Below are positions 1-6,391 of a DNA stretch of 7,082 nt, piece by piece. The position numbers were made by a program, and so were the translations under genes. The notes beneath the pieces are model-generated. The model was not told where the DNA came from, ran no database searches, and saw nothing but the letters and a program-made list of their open reading frames with translations. Every line of letters starts with the position of its first letter. The stretch's first letter is position 1. The DNA lies in NCBI GenBank assembly GCA_018610025.1, contig JAHENW010000195.1:1-7082 (forward strand), in the 5' to 3' direction. The DNA comes from Thermoplasmatota archaeon (GTDB lineage Archaea; Thermoplasmatota; Thermoplasmata; Halarchaeoplasmatales; Halarchaeoplasmataceae).

Positions 1-1542
1 GAACTTCTTCTCTACCTCGTCCCGGTAAGTGGGTCCCCCGTTGTATGCACAGAAGGGGATGATCCTGCCGTCTGGGGTGGCGTAGTGGATGACGCATCTC
101 TTCACACGCTCTACATCATAATTGTAGTCGTCCTGGAAGTGCATCCCGCCGATGAACATGGTCCGCCAGGAGAATTCACTCACGGATTCCTTATCGCCCT
201 CCTCCATCATATCCATCATTATATCGCCTATGGTTATACCGCCGGGTAATTCTTTATCGGTAAGATATTCACCAAAGTACTTGTGGAAGTTCTTGACCAT
301 GCTCTTCCTCTTCCCCTCTTCGCTCTTCAATTTGCTGCCCAGTTTTATGGCTGTTTTGTGCAAAAAGGAGTCCCATTCTTCAGATTTGTCGTACATCTCC
401 TTCATGAGCCCCTCGACGTCCACGTACTCAGTGATGGGATGAACGTCTCCTTGGTCACCTATGACTATATATGAAGCCAGGCCACAGTGTGGGTGCGACG
501 TGAATGCGACCTGGGGCTGGTTCTTCACCACTGATATGAGTTTAGAGATGGGGGTCACGAAAGGTACTGGATAGAAGTCATCCCTGCTCAGATAATCTGT
601 CTGCTCTTCCAGGTCGATGGCTATATCGGAGAGGGTGTACCGCTGTTCCTCCCTTTCCTCTTTCGATATCCTTCCGGTGAACGCCACTGGCTGGTAGTTG
701 ACCCCGCGGATCACATCGTGGTTCTCCACGGCGAAGTCCAAGATGTCCCCCACTTGGTCGTCGTTGATGGTGTTTACGATGGTCGGTACCAGCACAGTGG
801 ACAGGGGTCTAGGTTCAGTGTTCCTGCAGTTCTCCAGGGCTTTCTTCTTGGTGTCCAAAAGCGGCTTGCCCCTGGCCTTAATGTAGTTTTCTTCCTTCAA
901 ACCGTCGAACTGGAGGTAAACGGTGTGGAGTCCGGCATCGACACATCTCTGTGCGAAATCTTCTTCTTGGGCCAGCTTTATCCCGTTGGTGGCTATCTGT
1001 ATCTGGGCGAAGCCCATCTCCGAGGCCTTCTCTAGAACATCGAAGAAACGGGGATAAACCGTTGGCTCCCCTCCAGAGAATTGGACCGACACGGTCGGTA
1101 CTGGTCTTTCATCCCTCAGGGTCTGCAGCATGTCCACCACCTGCTCGAAGGAGGGCTGATAAACGTACCCCTTTTCATTGGCATGGGCGAAGCAGATGGG
1201 ACAGCTCAGATTGCATCTGTTGGTGAGATCAACATTGGCTAGACAAGTATGGCTGAGGTGGAGATCGCAGAGACCACAGTTCTCCGGACAGCTTTCGGCA
1301 TCTGGGATGGCCGGATTGTCCACTCCCATACCGTCGAAGGCCCACTTTTCCGCTTCCTCGAGCATATCTGCGTCTGACCAGATAACGCTCTCGAAACTGC
1401 CGTGCTCAGGGCACTCCTTCTTCATCACAGCCTTCCCGTCTTCCCTTACGATCCTGGCATCTATCTTACTCTTACATTCAGGACACAGGGATTTGGTCTT
1501 TTTTGGAAGACCCTTATCCAATCTAGACTCCTGTATCACCAT
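1..1542 (-). CDS. Radical SAM protein, tetraether lipid synthase (Tes/MJ0619-like) family; 3' end cut by window edge
   Basis: Visible: 514 codons are open from an ATG at 1542 to the window edge, with no stop. The radical SAM cluster motif CX3CX2C is Cys110, Cys114 and Cys117 (NRCNLSCPICFA), followed by the glycine motif SGGEPT at 156-161. Extra cysteines lie before it: CPEC at 20-23 with CPEHG at 44-48, then Cys85, Cys89, Cys92 and Cys100. More follow later: HPHCG around Cys353, then Cys483 and Cys498 in RCVIHYATPDGRIIPFCAYN. This layout matches the family containing MJ0619 and tetraether lipid synthase, which binds several iron-sulfur clusters and joins archaeol alkyl tails carbon-to-carbon at the membrane to make macrocyclic and tetraether lipids. 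Members are about 500 residues, so little is probably missing. The start is the only in-frame ATG near the promoter; no Shine-Dalgarno sequence is seen. Inference: it makes tetraether lipids, but paralogues in this family may act on other substrates. Family assignment is firm, substrate less so. Confidence 0.85.
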   Translation of the reverse strand, partial: MVIQESRLDKGLPKKTKSLCPECKSKIDARIVREDGKAVMKKECPEHGSFESVIWSDADMLEEAEKWAFDGMGVDNPAIPDAESCPENCGLCDLHLSHTCLANVDLTNRCNLSCPICFAHANEKGYVYQPSFEQVVDMLQTLRDERPVPTVSVQFSGGEPTVYPRFFDVLEKASEMGFAQIQIATNGIKLAQEEDFAQRCVDAGLHTVYLQFDGLKEENYIKARGKPLLDTKKKALENCRNTEPRPLSTVLVPTIVNTINDDQVGDILDFAVENHDVIRGVNYQPVAFTGRISKEEREEQRYTLSDIAIDLEEQTDYLSRDDFYPVPFVTPISKLISVVKNQPQVAFTSHPHCGLASYIVIGDQGDVHPITEYVDVEGLMKEMYDKSEEWDSFLHKTAIKLGSKLKSEEGKRKSMVKNFHKYFGEYLTDKELPGGITIGDIMMDMMEEGDKESVSEFSWRTMFIGGMHFQDDYNYDVERVKRCVIHYATPDGRIIPFCAYNGGPTYRDEVEKKF

Positions 1543-1564
1543 GGATATCGGATGTGTAGAAGAA

Positions 1565-1576
1565 AAGTAAAGACTT
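1565..1576. promoter_or_regulatory. Small inverted repeat, possible operator
   Basis: AAGT at 1565-1568 and ACTT at 1573-1576 form a perfect 4-base inverted repeat with a 4-base spacer, touching the TATA-like box on the side of the radical SAM gene. A regulator bound here could block that promoter. A repeat this short can occur by chance, and it does not match the TACT-N3-AGTA site described for haloarchaeal TrmB. Confidence 0.15.
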
Positions 1577-1585
1577 AAATATTTT
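1575..1585. promoter_or_regulatory. Shared TATA-like box between the radical SAM and TrmB genes
   Basis: TTAAATATTTT contains the 8-base palindrome AAATATTT (1577-1584), so it can be read as an archaeal TATA box on either strand. Its centre is about 25 bases before the TrmB-family ATG at 1605, which would give a nearly leaderless transcript. It is about 38 bases before the radical SAM ATG at 1542, which would give a leader of roughly 13 bases. It is the only AT-rich element in the 62-base gap. Transcription starts are inferred from usual archaeal spacing. Confidence 0.5.
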
Positions 1586-1586
1586 G

Positions 1587-1601
1587 TAGCGGTAGGAGCT
1601 A
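1587..1601 (+). promoter_or_regulatory. Shine-Dalgarno-like AGGAG within a short inverted repeat, before the TrmB-family start
   Basis: AGGAG at 1594-1598 lies 6 bases before the ATG at 1605, good spacing for a ribosome binding site. It sits inside TAGC (1587-1590)-N7-GCTA (1598-1601), a 4-base inverted repeat that could be a weak hairpin or an operator. Use of the AGGAG needs transcription to begin upstream of about 1594, which is earlier than the TATA-like box at 1575-1585 predicts, so one of the two signals may be coincidental. Confidence 0.35.
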
Positions 1602-1604
1602 ATA

Positions 1605-2333
1605 ATGGAAGAAACAGGTGAAAAGATAAGCGAGTTGAGCGAGGAGTTCGAGTTCATTTCCGAAAGACTGCAGCAGTTTGGTCTCTCCGATTATCAGGCG
1701 CGTACTTATACCGTTCTCGTCGCCCACGGTGTAGCAGACGCCGAAACAATAGCATCGACCGCGAATATCCCGAGAACTTCCGTTTACAAGTCATTGGACA
1801 CACTCCACGAGAAGGGGTATGTGGTGGTGAGCGAGGGAAGACCCCGGGTCTACCGGCCGGCGGAACCCCTCGAACTAAAAAGCCGTTTGTCAAGGAAACT
1901 CGACGAGGTGTTTGGACGGTTGAATACCATCTACGAGGTGCTCTCCGAGAAGGGAGAGCCTCAGCTGGTGTACACCATCCATGGTAAGGAAAAAGTGATA
2001 GAGAAGATAGGTGAATTTTTGCGGAAAACGAGGGAAGACATACTCATCTCGAGCCCGTCTTTTTCAGATATATACAGAGGTCTAAAAAAGGAACTTCAGA
2101 ACGCCGACAAAAGGGACGTAAGGGTTACCATCGTGACGACTGCTGGGGAGAAAGTGCCCGATTTTGCGAATATCGAGAGGAAAGAGAACCTGATAGCTAC
2201 TGATGTGATAAGTGACGGCCAGAGGGCGCTGCTGGGATCGCCCCAGCTGGAGACCTGCGGTTATACGGATAACCCTTCTCTCGCCGAGCATCTGGTCGAT
2301 TTCATGGACATACTCATGAAGAGAGCCGAGTGA
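1605..2333 (+). CDS. TrmB-family transcriptional regulator
   Basis: The protein has 242 residues. The N-terminal winged helix carries the family signature FGLSDYQARTY at 25-35, a recognition helix at about 56-70 (PRTSVYKSLDTLHEKG) and a wing ending GRPRVYRP at 78-85. A charged helix at about 88-115 probably dimerises. The C-terminal part, about 120-242, resembles the PLD-like effector domain of TrmB proteins: an ISSPSF strand at 148-153, then DGQRALLGSP and a closing AEHLVDFMDILMKRAE helix. Family knowledge: TrmB regulators of archaea bind promoter DNA and often sense sugars, but many members have no known ligand. No sugar transporter or sugar enzyme gene lies nearby here. The gene is divergent from the radical SAM gene and convergent with the DHH nuclease. 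Inference: it regulates itself and perhaps the radical SAM gene. The family is firm; ligand and targets are unknown. Confidence 0.9.
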   Translation: MEETGEKISELSEEFEFISERLQQFGLSDYQARTYTVLVAHGVADAETIASTANIPRTSVYKSLDTLHEKGYVVVSEGRPRVYRPAEPLELKSRLSRKLDEVFGRLNTIYEVLSEKGEPQLVYTIHGKEKVIEKIGEFLRKTREDILISSPSFSDIYRGLKKELQNADKRDVRVTIVTTAGEKVPDFANIERKENLIATDVISDGQRALLGSPQLETCGYTDNPSLAEHLVDFMDILMKRAE

Positions 2334-2335
2334 AC

Positions 2336-2340
2336 TTTTT
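2336..2340 (+). terminator. Possible T-run terminator after the TrmB-family gene
   Basis: Five Ts begin two bases after the TGA stop of the TrmB-family gene and run into the stop codon of the convergent nuclease gene. Archaeal termination often occurs at short U-runs without a hairpin. The run is short, and no matching T-run is seen for transcripts coming the other way. Confidence 0.25.
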
Positions 2341-3823
2341 AACGCCCTTCCAACTGCTCCTTTATCATATGCTCTGCCTTGTCTAGAAATTCATCTTCCT
2401 TGCCCTCCGGTATGAACGCCCCAGCGGCTATATCGTGCCCTCCTCCTTCCCCGTCGAGTTCCTTAGAACAGCGTGACATGACCTTGGAGAGATCTAGACC
2501 GTTCCTTACCAGTCGTTTCGTTCCCCTGGAAGAAACCTTTATCCCGTCCCTGTCCTCGGAGACCGTGAAGGCTATCATGGGACGGCTCCTGTCCACATCT
2601 CCAGAGCCGAGGATCATGCCGGTCACGGTGCCCAAAACCGTATCCGGCACTTCGTCCCCGCCGTGGAAGTACTGAAGGTAGTCCTTCTCGATTATACCCT
2701 CGGATTCCACGTAATTCATACAGTCCACCAGCACCTGCTGGTGTCCCTTCAACATCTTCTTAGCCTCCTCTAGATACTCCTCTCTATTACCGATACAGAT
2801 ATTCAAGCCGATCTCTCCTTTTTTGTACCTGCCGCACGAATTTAAGAGGGTGGAGAACTCCTTGGCCTCGTGGAGCATGGACCCCACCTCCTCGTCCGGG
2901 AACGAATAGACCTCTCCCACCAGTTCGTCGACGTACCTGGGAGAATACCCACGCTCTAAAAGTTTTTTAGCTAGACTTGACATGATCTTCCTCTTTTCAT
3001 CGCTGGACAATTGGTACCATTTCCTCCATTCTCCATCTTCCTTCAAGGGGATATCCAGGTCCACCAAAAAGTTGATACAGGCGTTCTCATCACCGGTCAA
3101 TCCCGGCAGGATCGGGTCCGAGGCATATTCTAGTACTTTGGGTAATGGTCTACTTTCCAGGCCGTAAAGGAGTGCATCTGTCTTCTTCTTCACGTACCCC
3201 CCGGTGACCCCCTCCTCCAAGATATCTCTGTTCTTTCCTATCAGTCTTCCTTTCTTGCTGGCCTGAAGATCACCTACCGCACCTATCACCGCCAGCTTGG
3301 AAAGGTCTGAATTATCCCCGAGTTCCCCGGCCACCAGATACGTGGTCCCTGCTCCTGACAGCTCCGTTGCCCCGTCTATACCGTGTCTATGGGGATTCAA
3401 CTCTGATATCTTCTGTCTCGAATAGCTCAATATATTGCCTCTATCTTCTACAGGAGGCTCACCGGCTTTTCCTTGAGGTTCATGGTGATCGGTGATCACA
3501 CAGTTCAACCCTTTGAGATGGGTAAGCTGACCGCTCCCAAGATCGGTGAACCATATCAGATCATATCCCTCTTCATCGATATCGTCTATATTTTTCTTTT
3601 CGAGCTGCTTGACGAACTCCACCTCGACCTCTTTCCCCATTCTCCTTAAAGCTTCGTAGGCTATACTGGCAGAAGTTATACCGTCGGCATCGATATGGGA
3701 AACAATAAGAACTTCATCCACGTCTCTTAATCTCTGGGCTATCCGCTTCGCTCTCTCTTTCATCCTTGCTAATGCCATGATGTATGATAGTAAAATAACT
3801 TTTGTTTCCTCAGACAATCGCAT
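2339..3823 (-). CDS. Archaeal RecJ/GAN-like DHH-DHHA1 phosphoesterase (single-strand exonuclease); true start may be 3778
   Basis: The longest reading has 494 residues. DHH-superfamily motifs appear in order: SHIDADGIT at 42-50 (metal-binding His43, Asp45, Asp47), WFTDLGSG at 91-98 (Asp94), TDHHEPQ at 111-117, and GAVGD at 181-185. A middle section contains the archaeal-RecJ-like stretch LLNSCGRYKKGEIGL. The C-terminal DHHA1 motif is GGGHDIAAGA at 460-469. Family knowledge: such archaeal proteins are metal-dependent exonucleases on single-stranded DNA or RNA, and some bind the GINS replication complex. All catalytic positions look intact. The annotated ATG at 3823 overlaps a classical TATA box, so the in-frame ATG at 3778 (Met16, MALARMKERAKRIAQRL) is a likelier start for transcripts from that box; Met21 at 3763 is also possible. 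Conserved sequence begins after residue 30, so this does not affect function. Which RecJ paralogue it is, and whether it binds GINS, cannot be told. Confidence 0.88.
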   Translation of the reverse strand: MRLSEETKVILLSYIMALARMKERAKRIAQRLRDVDEVLIVSHIDADGITSASIAYEALRRMGKEVEVEFVKQLEKKNIDDIDEEGYDLIWFTDLGSGQLTHLKGLNCVITDHHEPQGKAGEPPVEDRGNILSYSRQKISELNPHRHGIDGATELSGAGTTYLVAGELGDNSDLSKLAVIGAVGDLQASKKGRLIGKNRDILEEGVTGGYVKKKTDALLYGLESRPLPKVLEYASDPILPGLTGDENACINFLVDLDIPLKEDGEWRKWYQLSSDEKRKIMSSLAKKLLERGYSPRYVDELVGEVYSFPDEEVGSMLHEAKEFSTLLNSCGRYKKGEIGLNICIGNREEYLEEAKKMLKGHQQVLVDCMNYVESEGIIEKDYLQYFHGGDEVPDTVLGTVTGMILGSGDVDRSRPMIAFTVSEDRDGIKVSSRGTKRLVRNGLDLSKVMSRCSKELDGEGGGHDIAAGAFIPEGKEDEFLDKAEHMIKEQLEGR

Positions 3824-3831
3824 ATATAAAA
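3822..3831. promoter_or_regulatory. TATA box readable in both directions between the RecJ-like and HTH-TPR genes
   Basis: On the minus strand this is TTTTATATA, close to the archaeal box A consensus; on the plus strand it is ATATATAAAA, also a good TATA box. For the minus strand it predicts a transcription start near 3800, downstream of the ATG at 3823, favouring the ATG at 3778. For the plus strand it predicts a start near 3851, giving a leader of about 38 bases that would contain the strong ribosome binding site at 3877-3882. Confidence 0.55.
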
Positions 3832-3854
3832 GAAACCTACAAATATCAATAACT

Positions 3855-3865
3855 TTCTTATATCC
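3855..3865. promoter_or_regulatory. Second TATA-like element in the 3824-3888 gap
   Basis: TTCTTATATCC is an alternative, weaker TATA-like element. On the plus strand its centre is about 28 bases before the ATG at 3889, predicting a nearly leaderless transcript that would lose the ribosome binding site at 3877-3882. On the minus strand it would predict a start near 3835, the one arrangement that would allow the long RecJ-like reading from 3823. Confidence 0.3.
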
Positions 3866-3876
3866 CTTGCAGTTAT

Positions 3877-3882
3877 GGAGGT
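3877..3882 (+). promoter_or_regulatory. Strong Shine-Dalgarno sequence for the HTH-NTPase-TPR gene
   Basis: GGAGGT lies 6 bases before the ATG at 3889, fixing that start and implying a leadered message. It is the strongest ribosome binding site in the window. Confidence 0.7.
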
Positions 3883-3888
3883 CTACAC

Positions 3889-6387
3889 ATGGCTCCCGAA
3901 TTCATCACCAAAGAGAAGATCTTGGTGCATCTTCTAGAATGTTATGACAGTGAAAGCCAATATGCCCAACCGCCGGAGATAACCCAGGAAGGTATAGCTG
4001 AAGAGATAGGCGCCAAGCAGAATACCGTCTCTTATGCGGTGAGAGACCTTCAGGACGAGGGGATGGTCTCAGAGGAGACCTGCAGGATAAAGGGAAAGAA
4101 GCAGAGAAGGAAGGGCTACTTCCTGACCGAGAAGGGGGTCGAAAAGGCGAAAAAGACCAAGCAGGAGATACTGAACACGCCGGTGGATGTGAGTGTAGAT
4201 GGAAAAACGAAGAATTTGAAGATAAGAGACATAAACAGATATTTCAGGACCAGTTATTCTTTAACCGAGATACTGAAAAAACTCGATGAAGATTCATTGG
4301 AACTGGAGTCTAGAGAGAAGAAAGACGTCCAGGTGAGCTATGATTATATGATGCCCTCATTTTTACCTGAAGAACTCACCGATATCTCCACAGATGAGAT
4401 CGAAGGATGGTGGTCCAAGGATGAAAAGTTGTTGATTTTGAAGGGAGAGGAAGGTGTAGGGAAGACCACCAAGCTGGTCCAGTTCACGGATGAAAAAAGT
4501 GATGAGATAACGCTCTTCTATCTCCCATTGAAGGATTGGTATGAAGAGAGGCATGTATGGGATTATCTGGCCGACTTCTTAACCATCTGCGGAGAACACC
4601 GCCTATCATCTTATCTTGAGGCAAACCAGATCATCGATAGGCACGAGTGCTTGATCAATTTCGAAAGGGATATGGAATACCTATCCTCTTCGCTCATCAT
4701 AATCGAAGACGTTGACCAGAACTATGAGCTGAGGGATGTGCTGCTCCAGTTGGGGGATAGATTATTGGACATCGAGGGAGCTAGAGGGATATTCACAACC
4801 TCTGACCAATTGGATTGGGATCTGCTCTCTAGAGATGAAACGTCCTCGTTGGAACTCGAAAGGGAAGAACTGCCGCTCATACGTGAATCGAAGGAATATT
4901 ACGAGCTGGCCAGCGATGAGGAGCATTCTATCGATGTAGTATTGGACACTAAACTGACTTACCAGGAAAAGGGGATCCTTGCCTATTCCTCCATATTCCG
5001 AAGACCGGTAGAGAAAAAAGAACTGAGCAGGGTTGAGGGCGCGAATAAAAAGATAGTAGATAACCTTTCTAGAACCCCTCTCATCACCACGAACAAGAAA
5101 GGGAGATTGTACCTTCATCCCGTCATCCAAAGAAAGGTAAGTGAACGGGTGAATTCTACGAAAGAGCTTCACGAGAACGCCTATACCTACTATTCATCGG
5201 CATCGATCAAGTCTAGAGAAGACACCATAGAACTACTCTATCATCTTTCCAGGACAGATTACATGGACAAGATAGAGGAGAATCTAAAGAAATACAGTGA
5301 TGGGATCATATCTGCAGGATATACCAAGTCCTTGTTCCGTATTTTAGACCATCTTGAAGAAAAACGGGATACCGAAGAGATCGTAGATACGATATATCGT
5401 CTCAAAGGTAAGACCAACAATGTGTTAGGGAGGCTGGACCAGGCACTCGAGAAGTATGAAAAACTGATAGATATAACTGACGACCCCGACGATATGATAG
5501 TCGGGAAGATGGGCATCGCCGAGATAAATGCAGAGCAGGGCCAGTATGAAGAGGGGATAAAGAACTACGAGGAAGCGATCGACCTGGCTAAGGAGTGGGG
5601 TGAGAAAGGGAGGATCAAAATGGGGAAGACATACATAAAATTGGCCGATCTTCTGGATACCGTGGGAGACTATGAGGAAGCTGAAGAACAGATAAATAAC
5701 GCATTGGAAGTGCTAGAGGATAGAGAAGAATATCCTCTGCTGACCAACGCCCATTTTCTATTGACCAGGTTGAAAAAAGGAAAGGGTGAATGGGAGGAAT
5801 CCCTAGATCACTTCAAAAGGGGATTGGAATGTTGGAAACAGATAGAGGAACCACAAAAGAAGGTGGGTGGGTTCCAGGAGATAGGCAAGTTCTACAAGGG
5901 TTTGAGAAAACTAGATAACGCAAAAGAGTTCTTGAGCGAAACGATAGAGACCTGTGAAAGGTTCGGCTATAGAAAATTGAAGGGCTCCGCCCTTCTGACC
6001 CTGGCAGAGTGTGATCTGGAGAGTAGAGATTATGATCGGGCCATAGAATCGGCCGAAGAGGCTAAGGACATATTTGATTCGCTGAACAGGGAAAAGGACA
6101 AGGCCTACGCCCACGCCCTCCTGGGACAGGCATATATCAAGATGGACGATAAGGACAAGGCTGAAGAACAGCTCACCATGGCCATCTCGATCTACCAGAG
6201 ACTGGGGTCCTCGTATCCCTTGGGCCTGACCTATTTCTCCATGGCGAAACTTCAAGAGAAGAGGGGGAACAAAGACGGCATCGCAGATAACTATCGGAAG
6301 GCCCTCTTATCCTTCTCCTCCACTGGAGCCAACGAGATGGCCAAAAAGGTAGAAAAGAAGATGAAAAACGTGCCCCTTTCCATGTGA
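3889..6387 (+). CDS. Winged-helix / STAND-like P-loop NTPase / TPR regulator
   Basis: The protein has 832 residues with no signal peptide or membrane segment seen. Residues 8-90 form a winged helix-turn-helix (ITQEGIAEEIGAKQNTVSY at 31-49, basic wing 66-79). After a linker comes an NTPase domain: Walker A GEEGVGKT at 186-193 (Lys192), Walker B LIIIEDVD at 269-276, and a strand GIFTTSDQ at 300-307 in the sensor position. A second winged-helix-like region spans about 355-420. From about 500 to 815 are roughly eight TPR-type helix pairs, each with signatures such as GDYEEAEEQINNALEVL or DYDRAIESAEEAKDIF. This order is that of STAND signalling ATPases such as MalT-like regulators, except that DNA binding is N-terminal. 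Family knowledge: nucleotide and ligand binding to the TPR sensor switch such proteins. Inference: it is a transcriptional regulator, likely cotranscribed with the HypE-like gene. The STAND GRExxL motif is not recognisable before Walker A. Ligand and targets are unknown. Confidence 0.85.
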   Translation: MAPEFITKEKILVHLLECYDSESQYAQPPEITQEGIAEEIGAKQNTVSYAVRDLQDEGMVSEETCRIKGKKQRRKGYFLTEKGVEKAKKTKQEILNTPVDVSVDGKTKNLKIRDINRYFRTSYSLTEILKKLDEDSLELESREKKDVQVSYDYMMPSFLPEELTDISTDEIEGWWSKDEKLLILKGEEGVGKTTKLVQFTDEKSDEITLFYLPLKDWYEERHVWDYLADFLTICGEHRLSSYLEANQIIDRHECLINFERDMEYLSSSLIIIEDVDQNYELRDVLLQLGDRLLDIEGARGIFTTSDQLDWDLLSRDETSSLELEREELPLIRESKEYYELASDEEHSIDVVLDTKLTYQEKGILAYSSIFRRPVEKKELSRVEGANKKIVDNLSRTPLITTNKKGRLYLHPVIQRKVSERVNSTKELHENAYTYYSSASIKSREDTIELLYHLSRTDYMDKIEENLKKYSDGIISAGYTKSLFRILDHLEEKRDTEEIVDTIYRLKGKTNNVLGRLDQALEKYEKLIDITDDPDDMIVGKMGIAEINAEQGQYEEGIKNYEEAIDLAKEWGEKGRIKMGKTYIKLADLLDTVGDYEEAEEQINNALEVLEDREEYPLLTNAHFLLTRLKKGKGEWEESLDHFKRGLECWKQIEEPQKKVGGFQEIGKFYKGLRKLDNAKEFLSETIETCERFGYRKLKGSALLTLAECDLESRDYDRAIESAEEAKDIFDSLNREKDKAYAHALLGQAYIKMDDKDKAEEQLTMAISIYQRLGSSYPLGLTYFSMAKLQEKRGNKDGIADNYRKALLSFSSTGANEMAKKVEKKMKNVPLSM

Positions 6388-6391
6388 GAAC

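Noticed and set aside
718..1570. Plus-strand open frames opposite the radical SAM gene (718-1035, 951-1226, 1178-1570)
   Set aside because: They have no recognisable motif or promoter, and the minus-strand frame is a continuous, well-conserved radical SAM protein.
3875..3937. Short overlapping frame of 20 codons beginning at an ATG before the HTH-NTPase-TPR gene
   Set aside because: It is out of frame, its ATG overlaps the Shine-Dalgarno sequence at 3877-3882, and it has no ribosome binding site of its own. A regulatory uORF cannot be excluded but has no support.
4762..5172. 136-codon minus-strand open frame within the HTH-NTPase-TPR gene
   Set aside because: Its composition is typical of an antisense shadow, it has no ribosome binding site or motif, and the opposite frame encodes the end of the NTPase domain and the second winged helix.
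5390..6330. Possible DNA tandem repeat in the 3' half of the HTH-NTPase-TPR gene
   Set aside because: The periodicity is in the protein (TPR units of about 34-42 residues); the DNA copies are too diverged to be nucleotide repeats.
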